Assembly (NCBI GenBank): GCA_002733575.1 | Contig: NVWB01000160.1 | Location: forward strand, 1 to 44,602 | DNA length: 44,602 bases | Source: Blastopirellula sp. | GTDB taxonomy: Bacteria; Planctomycetota; Planctomycetia; Pirellulales; Pirellulaceae | Reading direction: 5' to 3' | Part shown: piece after piece, positions 34,124 through 42,133 of the stretch | Position numbering within the stretch: position 1 is the stretch's first letter | How the letters are laid out: each line of letters opens with the position of its first letter | Made by a program: the position numbers and the translations under genes | Notes under the pieces: model-generated | Seen by the model: only the letters and a program-made list of their open reading frames with translations | The model's database searches: none | Told to the model about the DNA's origin: nothing

Positions 34124-35536
34124 TCACTTCCCAATCAACAACGTCGGCGTATACGCCGCCTCACCTTCGACTCCATCACGCGGTAACAGTGTGCGTGGAT
34201 TGGCCGCAATTCCCACTGGTCGTGAGTTGTTTGAGATGTCTTCCTTAAAGGCTTCCATATAGGAGAGCAATCGCTTTTCGATTTCGGGGTGATCTTTGAT
34301 CACGTTTTTAGTTTCGGCAATATCGTTTACCAAATGATAGAGCACATTTTCTTTGCGTTCTTGAATTAACTTCCAAGGGCCAGATCGAACTGCTTTCAGT
34401 TGATCGGCCGCGTGATAGAAAAACCGATCATACGGGGTGACGGCTCCTGGTTTGCCCAGCAGCAAATCAACTACGTTGTGACCATCCAGTATACGGTCCG
34501 CTGGAACTTTTCCGCCAGCCAGTTGGGCGAGCGTCGGCATCATGTCCATGGTCGTCATGATTTCATCGCATTCGGTTCCAGCGGGAATCGTCCCAGGCCA
34601 CCAAACGACAGTCGGTTCACGGTAACCGCCTTCGTAGTAGGTTCCCTTTCGACCACGTAACGGCAGATTCACACAGCCGCCAGCCCCGCCGTTATCCGAA
34701 GTAAACAGCACGAAGGTATTTTGATCCAATCCTTCATCACGCAAGGTCTGAAGAATTTGCCCCACCGACCAATCGACTTCTTCAATCTGTGCTTCGGTCG
34801 CATTCTCTGCGTTGTTCATAAACAATTCACGGGCCTGTCTTGGTCCGTGAACGAAGGCGTGAGGAATGTAAGCAAAGAAGGGCTTCTCTTTATTCCGCTT
34901 AATAAACGAGATCGCTTCTTCGGTAAACTGCCGGCACAAATCGGCCTGCTCTTCCATTGTGTCGATTTGTGCAATTACTTTTTCGTTACGAACAATCGGC
35001 AGTGGGGGGAACTTCCATCTCTTCAGCCCTGGCCACATGTCGTTGGAATAAGGAATGCCGTAATACTCATCGAAGCCCTGATTGGTGGGCAAGAATTCTT
35101 TGGCGTCTCCCAAATGCCATTTCCCAAAACAGCCAGTTGCGTACCCTGCCTGTTTGAGCATTTCCGCGAGGGTGATTTCGTTAGGATTCAAACCATGAAC
35201 GTCACCTGGAAACAAAACGATATGACCAGATCCTTTGGCCAATCCGACACGTTTGGGATAACTGCCTGTCATCAATGCCGCACGCGATGGCGTGCAGACG
35301 GAAGAGGCCACATAAAAAGTGGTCAGCTTCCTGCCCTCTTTTGCCATGCGATCCAAATGCGGGGTATCGTTGATTTTCGATCCAAACGGACCAATGTCGC
35401 CGTAACCCATGTCGTCAATAAAGATGACCACAATATTGGGCCGGGTAATGTTGGTCCGAGTCTCGGCAGATGCTGAAGAAACACCCTCGAACAAAAAGAA
35501 AGCTGCGACAATGATCGCCAATGATAGATTTTTCAT
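34124..35536 (-). CDS. Type I sulfatase (arylsulfatase family), exported
   Basis: The 470-residue protein has a signal peptide (MKNLSLAIIVAAFFLFEGVSSASA) and the sulfatase core: NIVVIFIDDMGYGDIG with the calcium aspartates D41 and D42, then C81-TPSR, the C-x-P-S-R site where the Cys is matured to formylglycine. GKWHLG and LFTSDNGG follow. It hydrolyses sulfate esters, probably on an algal or other sulfated glycan, outside the cytoplasm. A formylglycine-generating enzyme is not in the window. Planctomycetes carry many such genes. It lies on the minus strand between repeat H copies 1 and 2, with a long perfect inverted repeat just upstream of its start. Confidence 0.95.
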   Translation of the reverse strand: MKNLSLAIIVAAFFLFEGVSSASAETRTNITRPNIVVIFIDDMGYGDIGPFGSKINDTPHLDRMAKEGRKLTTFYVASSVCTPSRAALMTGSYPKRVGLAKGSGHIVLFPGDVHGLNPNEITLAEMLKQAGYATGCFGKWHLGDAKEFLPTNQGFDEYYGIPYSNDMWPGLKRWKFPPLPIVRNEKVIAQIDTMEEQADLCRQFTEEAISFIKRNKEKPFFAYIPHAFVHGPRQARELFMNNAENATEAQIEEVDWSVGQILQTLRDEGLDQNTFVLFTSDNGGAGGCVNLPLRGRKGTYYEGGYREPTVVWWPGTIPAGTECDEIMTTMDMMPTLAQLAGGKVPADRILDGHNVVDLLLGKPGAVTPYDRFFYHAADQLKAVRSGPWKLIQERKENVLYHLVNDIAETKNVIKDHPEIEKRLLSYMEAFKEDISNNSRPVGIAANPRTLLPRDGVEGEAAYTPTLLIGK

Positions 35537-35634
35537 AATAGTCCGGTCCTGTGTTGAATGGTGTTCTGGTAAACACTAATCTAAACCAAACCTTTGGCCT
35601 TTTCAATGAACCGCTTCATTACAAACGAAAAGTC

Positions 35635-35706
35635 CTCACGCTAAGCCTCGAAGCCGCGAAGAAGGAGTGATTTCAAATCCTTCGCGGCTTCGAGGCTTAG
35701 CGTGAG
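35635..35706. repeat. Perfect 27-bp inverted repeat, family F
   Basis: Positions 35635-35661 and 35680-35706 are exact reverse complements around an 18-nt loop; the outer ends read CTCACGCTAAGC and GCTTAGCGTGAG. Related but imperfect sequence (GCTTCGAGGCTTCGCGTGAG) occurs near 136-155. It lies about 100 nt upstream of the sulfatase start and just before repeat H copy 2. Confidence 0.8.
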
Positions 35707-35739
35707 ATACTTTCTTTATTCAACCGCTATACTTCACTA

Positions 35740-35844
35740 GTTCTTTGTTGTATCTACCCAAATGCTGTGATACATTTAGGCTTCACTGAACTGTACTAGA
35801 CCGTAGTGGTGCGGTGTTTAGTTATTGCGTTTTGATACCTGTTA
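35740..35844 (+). repeat. Hairpin leader repeat H, copy 2
   Basis: This 105-bp copy follows copy 1 closely in its first 70 bases (including AAATGCTGTGATACATTTAG, CTTCACTGA and TAGACCGTA). It has lost about eight bases from the right hairpin arm, so the stem pairs only in part. It ends CTGTTA, 10 nt before the ATG of the DUF2310-like gene. Sequence diverges from the other copies immediately after CTGTT. Confidence 0.82.
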
Positions 35845-35854
35845 GGTTTTTAGC

Positions 35855-36625
35855 ATGTACACGATCTCTCTAAATTTTATAGCTACGAGCAAACTAAATG
35901 TAGAAGGTCAAATAGATGCTGTTAATTCTTTATTAGGGGCTTGGCGCATGAATGGTCAAGTTCTCAATAATCATTTCCCAACAGCAAAAACTGAAGCTGG
36001 GTATTCGGTTTACGTGAACGTGCCTGAATCGGATTCTATTTCAGACGAATTTCAGAATAAATATGTAAAGAAATTCACAGACGAACTATTGAGCAATGGT
36101 CTGTCAAAGCCGGAAGTGATTATCCTAGGGAAAGAGCCAGAGTGTGCAGATTCTTGTTCCTGTGTTGATTCAGAGTTCTATATTTTGTTCACAACTTACG
36201 TAATGCTCGAATCACCGTTGCGGTGCGGTAAATGTTTTGGGACAGTTCCCCTCTATAGAATCCCCAAATCATATGAGGAGGAGTACTACAATATCATTTG
36301 CTGGCAGTCAGACTATAAGTCTTGCGATAGTCTCCAGATGAATTGTACGGTTGGAGAACGTTTCGCAACTAATCAAATGAGCAGTATTGAAACTCCTTTA
36401 AGCAGCAAGGGCCTAGAGGTGTGCGAATTTATATCTAGTAAAACCGATATGCCTGTTTACTATTATTTATATAAGGGGCCGGGCAAGAGTTATAAGAATG
36501 AAGCTATGAGAAAGTGCCCCAAATGCAATGGTGCATGGCTACAGAGTGAACCCTTGCATGAGATTTTTGATTTTATGTGTAGCAAATGCAAGCTACTTTC
36601 AAATATAGCATGGAGCATGCGGTAG
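35855..36625 (+). CDS. Zn-ribbon protein resembling DUF2310, behind repeat H copy 2
   Basis: The 256-residue protein starts MYTISLNFIATSK and is Cys-rich. It has a CSCVDSEF stretch, a CGKC pair mid-protein (LRCGKCFGTVPLYRIP) and a C-terminal ribbon (CPKCNGAWL, then CSKCKLLSNIAW). The two-lobed layout, the LYRIP element and the final ribbon resemble the DUF2310 family, annotated only as zinc-ribbon, possibly nucleic-acid-binding proteins. I give that assignment moderate weight. It is AT-rich and follows repeat H directly, like the ribbon protein at 33506. No signal or membrane segment is present. A family-A repeat pair lies downstream. Confidence 0.75.
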   Translation: MYTISLNFIATSKLNVEGQIDAVNSLLGAWRMNGQVLNNHFPTAKTEAGYSVYVNVPESDSISDEFQNKYVKKFTDELLSNGLSKPEVIILGKEPECADSCSCVDSEFYILFTTYVMLESPLRCGKCFGTVPLYRIPKSYEEEYYNIICWQSDYKSCDSLQMNCTVGERFATNQMSSIETPLSSKGLEVCEFISSKTDMPVYYYLYKGPGKSYKNEAMRKCPKCNGAWLQSEPLHEIFDFMCSKCKLLSNIAWSMR

Positions 36626-36760
36626 AAACCTAATAAAAAACTGCACGCGGACATATATTGCTACGTTTTTTTGTATGTCAGGCCTGCTCCAATCTCATAC
36701 ATAAACGACGGGTGACACTGGCAAGATCAAGAATGAACTTGGCAATCACGAGAGAGTTAA

Positions 36761-36907
36761 GGTGTGCCACTGGCATCTTGCCAGTGCTGAAGCTCGCACT
36801 ATCTTACTGAAGCTGAGACCTTGAAGCAAAGTAGTCCAACTTGTGTTAAAATCAACATCACCAAAGGTCCAATACAGCACGCACTGGCAGTATGCCAGTG
36901 GCACACC
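36761..36907. repeat. REPIN-like inverted pair, family A (third pair)
   Basis: GTGCCACTGGCATCTTGCCAGTG (about 36764-36786) and its inverted partner GCACTGGCAGTATGCCAGTG (36881-36900) followed by GCACACC form a 147-bp element. Its total length and inner edge (CAATACAGCAC) match the pair at 3844-3999. The 36626-37004 gap otherwise shows nothing. Confidence 0.75.
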
Positions 36908-37004
36908 GAATGCTTAATTGATTGGGTGAATTTACGATAGCATCACCCGTCGTAATACCTGTTCGTCCTTACAAAGAACACTGAATACCAAGATCGGTTG
37001 AGAC

Positions 37005-37325
37005 ATGGATTCAAACCCATATCGCGCACCAAACGAGAACAATACGGAGCCGGAGCGTTTAAACATCTCCGGGTGGTGGCTCGCAATCAGTTATCTGATG
37101 CCGGTACTCGTGATGATCCCATTTTTAAACGAGGCGGGATGGTACGGAATTGGACTTTCAGGTTTCATACAGCGGATGATGCAAATTACGGCATTCTTCA
37201 TCGGCACGGGGTGTTCTTACTACGGGCTATTCTACGGAACGACAAGACAGAAAATCGGTATTACGCCCGCTGCTCTTGGGTACACTGGGTTAGTATTCGG
37301 GATTTTATTCGACAAGTATTTGTAA
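37005..37325 (+). CDS. Small planctomycete-type membrane protein with N-terminal NPYRAP motif
   Basis: The 106-residue protein begins MDSNPYRAPNE, an N-terminal NPY-x-(S/A)P motif that I associate with small planctomycete membrane proteins. Three hydrophobic segments follow (WLAISYLMPVLVMIPFL, MMQITAFFIGTGCSYYGLF, PAALGYTGLVFGILF). The function is unknown and an inner-membrane location is expected. An overlapping frame starting at 36998 is a shadow. It lies between repeat H copies 2 and 3 but, unlike three other genes here, is not directly preceded by a copy. Confidence 0.72.
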   Translation: MDSNPYRAPNENNTEPERLNISGWWLAISYLMPVLVMIPFLNEAGWYGIGLSGFIQRMMQITAFFIGTGCSYYGLFYGTTRQKIGITPAALGYTGLVFGILFDKYL

Positions 37326-37388
37326 ACTATCGCTGAATCAAACTTGCGTTAGAGATACGACTGTTTGCAATTGCACAGCGCCCTATTT

Positions 37389-37500
37389 GTTTTTTGTTGT
37401 ACCTACCCAAATGCTGTGATATATTTAAGCTTCACTGATCCGCGTTAGACCGTAATGGTGCGGTGTTTGGTTACTGTGTTTTTGCGGTTTGATATCTGTT
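37389..37500 (+). repeat. Hairpin leader repeat H, copy 3
   Basis: This 112-bp copy ends CTGTT, 11 nt before the ATG of the lipoprotein gene. Its hairpin (37446-37463 with 37474-37491) differs from copy 1 at many positions, yet 17 of 18 positions still pair, nine of them as G-U. This suggests the structure, not the sequence, has been kept. Similarity to copy 1 may extend a few bases upstream of 37389. Confidence 0.84.
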
Positions 37501-37511
37501 GTCTGCCCAAA

Positions 37512-37979
37512 ATGAAAGTTCTCGCCATGCTATTTCGTCGATTGAACATCTTTATCATCCTTTATCTGTCTCTCGTTTTGTTCGGATGCCAGACAGAAAC
37601 GGCGATTCAGGAATCGACGAACTTGGAGTCTAGTAGCGTATCAACTGAAACGCAGAGTTCATCGCCATCGATCAATGATCCGGCCGAATACGAATTCCAC
37701 CGAAACAAAGCGTTCACCGATGTGACCAAAGAGATGCCGGACAGTAGCGTCGATCACATGGACCTAGATATGGCTACCGATCCGAATGTGATCGTTGTTG
37801 TTACTGTAAATGTTCCCTACAAAGAAGGTATTCGGTTCACTACGACGTTTGCTGGTTCCAACAATTTGATTATTGAGAAGGAATGGGCACCGGCAGCTGG
37901 CGGCGAACATGATGACCAACACCTCGGGTTGTTTATTCTTCCTGCCGCAGTTGAGTCCGGAACAACGGTTGTTCATTGA
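37512..37979 (+). CDS. Small lipoprotein, hypothetical
   Basis: The ATG at 37512 gives 155 residues with a lipoprotein signal: a basic start (MLFRRLN), a hydrophobic IFIILYLSLVL core and the lipobox LFGC. A Ser/Thr-rich linker (SSSVSTETQSSSPS) precedes a roughly 100-residue domain with two strands (NVIVVVTVNVPY, GIRFTTTFAG) and a late GGEHDDQHLGLFILP. No family is recognised. A longer frame to 37455 lies within repeat H and is not used. The mature protein is probably membrane-anchored on the periplasmic side. A lone family-A half-palindrome follows its stop. Confidence 0.72.
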   Translation: MKVLAMLFRRLNIFIILYLSLVLFGCQTETAIQESTNLESSSVSTETQSSSPSINDPAEYEFHRNKAFTDVTKEMPDSSVDHMDLDMATDPNVIVVVTVNVPYKEGIRFTTTFAGSNNLIIEKEWAPAAGGEHDDQHLGLFILPAAVESGTTVVH

Positions 37980-37996
37980 ATTAACTCAAAAACAAC

Positions 37997-38019
37997 GTGG
38001 CAGATAGCCAGTGGCACCC
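37997..38019. repeat. Lone family-A palindrome
   Basis: GTGGCAGATAGCCAGTGGCACCC is a degenerate single unit of the family-A repeat, without a partner within several hundred bases. It lies between the lipoprotein gene and the end of the Rieske gene, and marks the right end of the accessory segment. Confidence 0.5.
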
Positions 38020-38047
38020 GGCAACCTGCTAAGACGATATAGATATC

Positions 38048-39151
38048 TCACGCAATACCGCGATTCAACAAACGGCCCCAGAGTAATTTGTGGAAGTGAT
38101 GCACGCTTTGTTCTAATTTGCTGGAATAAAATCCTGATTCATAAGACATGCTATTCATCCCTCTTTGTGTCGATTCACACACACGCACATCTTCCAGTTG
38201 AACCACGTGACTGCTGGCGATGTTCTTTTTAATGATGTTTTGAGTCTTCCAGTCATTGAAGTCTTCGTAGTCAAAATAGAAATCAAAAATAACCAAGCAT
38301 TTATCAACGCCTAACGGAATCACGAAGTTGGTGTCCATGGTGTGCCCATAGATATTGATGAAAAAGTTCGGGAACATCCAAGCATACGCAACTTTGCTTC
38401 CGACTCTCTCGTCCGAGTTGTTTGTTTCACACATTTGGATAGAACAGTTCTCGTAAACGTGCGTCTCGTAACCGTCAAATTCTAATCCAGCAGCCAGACC
38501 TTCATGGGCATAAGCAACATGGTATCCGCCATCCAGACTATTGTCGACAAAAACTTTCCAATTGCAGTTCATCTCACAAACATGTCTCTCTTTGAACTTC
38601 ATGTTCATCAGACCGAGATCACAAAGCGGTTCCCAAATTGGGTTGAAATCTCCTCGGATGTTTCTGGGATTAGCGTTGCCACCAAAGGGACCGTCGAGAT
38701 CAACAAGACAAAATGGCCCCCAGGTGTCGACACTGATGGGCTTCATACCCGCTTGAGACTTGCTGAAGACTTTGGATTTTCCTAAATGCGGAGCTTTAAT
38801 CAGGTTGCCTTGTAAATCGTATTCCCAACCATGATATGGGCAAGCGAATTTGCTACAGGTGCCACACTCCAAGGCAACTTGTGCGGCATTATGACGACAA
38901 ACGTTGTGAAAGCCTTGCAGACCATTTTCATCTTTGACAACCACATAAGGGTTGCCTAAGACTTCCCCTGTAAAGTAGTTGCCGGTTTGTGTGACTTGAT
39001 CAACGCGACCTACTGCGAGCCACTCCTTCTCAAAAACTTCAAACTTCTCTTGCTCCAGAAATCTTTCGCTTGTGTACCAAGTGTGTGGTGGCTTGATCGA
39101 TTCCTCTATCGTAAGTCTTGGATCAAAACGGGTTATCTCATCTCGCGGCAT
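38048..39151 (-). CDS. Rieske non-heme iron oxygenase, alpha subunit
   Basis: Using ATG 39151 (preceded by GAAGGTGA) gives 367 residues; a GTG nine bases earlier is possible. The Rieske cluster is C85-x-H87 (NVCRHNAA) and C104-PYH107 (CPYHGWEY). The mononuclear iron site is H211 and H216 in DGGYHVAYAH, with the third ligand likely in QLEDVRVCE near the C-terminus, where an acidic residue is expected. The alpha-only layout and length recall choline/carnitine-type monooxygenases and other ring-hydroxylating homologues; the substrate cannot be read off. A reductase partner is not in the window. It is expected to be cytoplasmic. Confidence 0.93.
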   Translation of the reverse strand: MPRDEITRFDPRLTIEESIKPPHTWYTSERFLEQEKFEVFEKEWLAVGRVDQVTQTGNYFTGEVLGNPYVVVKDENGLQGFHNVCRHNAAQVALECGTCSKFACPYHGWEYDLQGNLIKAPHLGKSKVFSKSQAGMKPISVDTWGPFCLVDLDGPFGGNANPRNIRGDFNPIWEPLCDLGLMNMKFKERHVCEMNCNWKVFVDNSLDGGYHVAYAHEGLAAGLEFDGYETHVYENCSIQMCETNNSDERVGSKVAYAWMFPNFFINIYGHTMDTNFVIPLGVDKCLVIFDFYFDYEDFNDWKTQNIIKKNIASSHVVQLEDVRVCESTQRGMNSMSYESGFYSSKLEQSVHHFHKLLWGRLLNRGIA

Positions 39152-39280
39152 ATCAATCACCTTCGTTGGTAAAATTGTCTCTGATCTTTTTACGATAACT
39201 TGTCGTCATATATGTCGGGGTAGTAATTGGCAGAACAGCAAGTATTAATCTGCAAAATCACGGCATGATTCCATCGCATC

Positions 39281-39385
39281 CTACCAACCTAATTTCATGT
39301 AGTCAAATAACTTACATTCGCCGTTTGCAATAAGCCGTTCAATGCCTTCGGTGCCGTAGCGACCGTGATAAATTCCAAGAAACAA
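39281..39385 (-). pseudogene. C-terminal remnant of a lost gene
   Basis: Minus-strand translation gives a protein-like tail, GIYHGRYGTEGIERL, then IANGECKLFDYMKLGW and a stop at 39281-39283. Upstream the frame runs into the T-tract and stem of the terminator at 39384-39421, leaving only a TTG (39385) as a possible start for 34 residues. The composition strongly resembles the end of a real enzyme, so I read it as a truncated gene whose body was deleted; the parent family is not recognised. Confidence 0.4.
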
Positions 39386-39421
39386 AAAAAGCTGGAATCA
39401 GTCTGAACTGATTCCAGCTTT
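39384..39421 (-). terminator. Strong intrinsic terminator of the Cys-rich lipoprotein gene
   Basis: Positions 39388-39402 and 39407-39421 form a perfect 15-bp stem with a four-base loop. Read on the minus strand it is followed by seven Ts (39384-39390 on the plus strand are all A). It lies 95 nt beyond the stop of the minus-strand gene at 39516. Confidence 0.9.
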
Positions 39422-39515
39422 CACAATTGCACTGATGCTCCAATGCAATCGCGATCCCCCCGGATGATTTGTGAGGCCAGATAGGTGAATTGATCCGTAA
39501 AATTCAACTCACGCT

Positions 39516-40208
39516 CTAATAGGTGCCTCGCCCTAGCTGATGTGGTTTTCGACCTGGTGTTTGAATCGAGGTCGGCACGCTTGGCTCTTCGATTATCACT
39601 GTCTGTGCGGTACTAACTTCGCTCGAAGATTGGCCGCCATCCCAAGCTGGTGGCTCTTGATAATAGGCACTCGCATCGGTCGGAACACCTTCGATCGTTT
39701 CAATGACTGTTCCATGCTCGTCTGAACCGCATGAGGCACAAGCTCCGCAGTCGCCACACGCCGGTCGTCCATAGCGAACCCCTTTGAGACCTGGTCGACA
39801 GACAACGCTAGGGTCGTGCCCGGTCCAGTTGCCTTGCTCATCGCAAGGCCCACATTTCGGTGGATCGTAATACCATTCGCCCCAATAAATTTCGTCGCTG
39901 CACCCCGACGTACAAGTAATCATGCTGCGTAGTCTGGCGCCTAAATTGCAGATGTTTATCTTCGGCAGACAAACATTAAATGGTTTGCCACAAGACTTGG
40001 TAAAACTGCTAGTACACGCTTGCGTGCAATCGCCACCACACGAGTCACAGCCATCGCTGACCGGTCCAGAAACGTGTTCCACGGTTGCAATGGAATCACA
40101 CCCGAGTGGCCCACAGCCAAGGTTTCCACCAGTCCTGACACTGGTACAACCTGTGCCTAAATAGGCAGTGCTAAGTGCGAATATCACGAGTAAACTGCGG
40201 AATTTCAT
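39516..40208 (-). CDS. Cysteine-rich planctomycete lipoprotein
   Basis: The start is taken at ATG 40208, beginning MKFRSLLVIFALSTAYL with the lipobox GTGC; the upstream frame to 40241 lacks a good start. The 230-residue product is rich in Cys and Gly (GCGPLGCDSIA, DSCGGDCTQACTS, GDCGACASCGSDE), with a central motif IYWGEWYYDPPKCGPCDEQG. It resembles cysteine-rich exported proteins of planctomycetes, proposed for the cell surface where disulfides would stabilise the envelope. That role is inferred. It ends at a strong intrinsic terminator. No operon partners are visible. Confidence 0.75.
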   Translation of the reverse strand: MKFRSLLVIFALSTAYLGTGCTSVRTGGNLGCGPLGCDSIATVEHVSGPVSDGCDSCGGDCTQACTSSFTKSCGKPFNVCLPKINICNLGARLRSMITCTSGCSDEIYWGEWYYDPPKCGPCDEQGNWTGHDPSVVCRPGLKGVRYGRPACGDCGACASCGSDEHGTVIETIEGVPTDASAYYQEPPAWDGGQSSSEVSTAQTVIIEEPSVPTSIQTPGRKPHQLGRGTY

Positions 40209-40429
40209 TTCCAACGCACCTTCAACAATTGGCGAATACAATAGGGGCTACCGGTCATCAAATGGAAGATTCTCAAGCGAGAGAACCCAATACTCCAGAC
40301 CTTGGACGAAAGACTTATCGGCCAGCAAAGCCGGTGTAATCGAGAGAAACTGCGCAACCGGCAAAGTTTACCGGAAATAATTGCCGCTTGATCAAGAGTG
40401 CTATCACATCGGGGAAAGCGGCACAAAGA

Positions 40430-41671
40430 TTACGTGGCCAGGGAATTCGTATCAGGCGAACTCGATCTCTTACGCCGCTGCCACAGCCCACGCAGCCAGG
40501 CCCAGGCTGCCGCGAGCGAGCGACTGATCGACAGATCAATCACTTCATTCGATTCAAAGACTTGGGCCAGTTGCTCCTCTTGTCCACGATAGCAGGGCAT
40601 CAGCCTGACAATCACCGTTGGCGTTTCTTCTGACGTATCTGCCAAGGAAGGAAACAAATTGCCGCGTGCAATTGCCGCTTGAGTCAACTCAATCTCGTAC
40701 CGCCGCTTAGGCCCAATAATAAAACGACGCACCACGAACCACCACTCGCCTTCACTTCGTGTCAAATGGCCCAGCGTGAACCAAGGCAACCCGTTTCCGC
40801 CTGCGATACTAAAGGCCGTAATGCGTTGATCTGCCGCATCGACTTCTTGCTTACGCATTAGTGCTAAATCAATGGAGAGACGAATCCCCAGCCAGAAGAT
40901 TCGCAGTGATCTTTCAAAGGTGAATAACGAAACGAGGATGATCGGGATCGCTATCAGCAATGCCAACAGAGGATGTATCCAGCAGAGAACATACATGCAC
41001 AAAATCAGGAAGATTCGAAATGCCTTCAAAATCAAATCGACAAAAGGAAACGGAGAAATGATGATCAGCACTTCCACGCAATTGCCCAAGATCCAAACGC
41101 TGATGTAAAACAGAAACATTACACCAATAACGAGTGTGCCATACATCCAGTGACTTTCATCTCCGCTGGCACCCGAGGATGTTAGGATGTGATACAGATA
41201 TCGAAAGCCCAACAGAAATCCGGCGAAATGAAACATCGCGGCCAAAATGTTTAGCGGAGTTTTCAGCCAACCGGCCCAAGTTAGCAGCGTATCTTTGAGC
41301 AGCACCAAGGTGGTGATCACAATCAAGATGCTCCAAAACCAAGGCTGATAGAAAAAGATCAACTCCTCTCGGTCATCGACTTCCGTCATAAAGTAGACCA
41401 CTGGCCCAGTCACCGATAATACCGCCAGCGGAGAGAGCCCCGTGGCGGTAACGCCAACCATATCTTCCATGCCATTGACCAGCACGCCTGCACGTCGCTT
41501 GCCAAAGAAACCTGACAGCACGCTCTTGGGCGAACTATAGACAGGCGTTTGTTCCAGTTCCGTATCGTCCGAGAATTCCAGCGGCACCGTATCTTGTGCC
41601 GCTGCCCCGCCAGCCAACAACAGCATAGCAAAGATGCCATGTAGAAGAATAGTTTTTAATGGAACCTGCAT
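40430..41671 (-). CDS. Polytopic membrane protein, hypothetical
   Basis: The 413-residue protein has a signal-like N-terminus (TILLHGIFAMLLLAGGAAA), a periplasmic stretch to about residue 100, then some five to six membrane segments (FWSILIVITTLVLL, LNILAAMFHFAGFLLGF, GTLVIGVMFLFYISVWIL, IFLILCMYVLC, LLALLIAIPIILVSL). A C-terminal soluble domain of about 150 residues follows (GEWWFVVRRFIIGPKRRYEIEL). I do not recognise the family. The cytoplasmic tail is basic (RRKRSSS). It starts at ATG 41671 and stands alone on the minus strand, divergent from the VOC gene across a repeat-filled gap. Confidence 0.75.
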   Translation of the reverse strand: MQVPLKTILLHGIFAMLLLAGGAAAQDTVPLEFSDDTELEQTPVYSSPKSVLSGFFGKRRAGVLVNGMEDMVGVTATGLSPLAVLSVTGPVVYFMTEVDDREELIFFYQPWFWSILIVITTLVLLKDTLLTWAGWLKTPLNILAAMFHFAGFLLGFRYLYHILTSSGASGDESHWMYGTLVIGVMFLFYISVWILGNCVEVLIIISPFPFVDLILKAFRIFLILCMYVLCWIHPLLALLIAIPIILVSLFTFERSLRIFWLGIRLSIDLALMRKQEVDAADQRITAFSIAGGNGLPWFTLGHLTRSEGEWWFVVRRFIIGPKRRYEIELTQAAIARGNLFPSLADTSEETPTVIVRLMPCYRGQEEQLAQVFESNEVIDLSISRSLAAAWAWLRGLWQRRKRSSSPDTNSLAT

Positions 41672-42133
41672 AGGATCGTCTATCCGAAGTTTCTAGAACA
41701 TTAACAATTTTACTGTACCGAACGTCGTCGAATCAAACGTAGCTGAAGTCGTTAGACTTCAGAGAACCCTCAATGACGATAATACGAATTCTTACGAATC
41801 CGTCTACAGGGTAGCCTGGTAGGGTCCGCTATTGCGGGCCAGAGAATGGCGTATTGTTATCAACCAAGTTTTCTCGCACATCCTGGTCCGCAGTAGCGGA
41901 CCCTACTTTCTGAGATTCGCTTAGCTTAGGTAAATCTGAGAGCGATGCAAGGAAAATTAGTAGAAAAGCTGGGAAAAACTAGGATTGTTCGATTCCTGAC
42001 TCCCCTTTTGGCAGTAGCCTGTTTGCAGCTTCTGAATTATAATGCGCAGTAGTGAAGCCGAAATTGATTACTTCACAGAGTTTGATTGCATCACACCGAA
42101 TTCGTTCCTCACCCCAAGACCCCTTAATCGATC
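41672..42133. repeat. Repeat-filled divergent gap (families E and D)
   Basis: Family E occupies 41737-41802 (ACGTAGCTGAAGTCGTTAGA at its left end) and recurs inverted at 44170-44235. Family D is an inverted pair: GGTAGGGTCCGCTATTGCGG at 41818-41837 against CCGCAGTAGCGGACCCTAC at 41888-41906. A TATAAT at 42038-42043, 91 nt before the VOC start, is a -10 candidate without a clear -35. No gene is seen. Confidence 0.65.

Noticed and set aside
33394..37500. Repeat H copies as integron attC sites
   Set aside because: The placement just before ORFs and the shared GTT end fit a cassette array. However, the 5' ends lack the complementary RYYYAAC box in all copies (only copy 2 has a chance match upstream), the outer arms do not pair, a large opposite-strand sulfatase lies in one interval, and no integrase is present.
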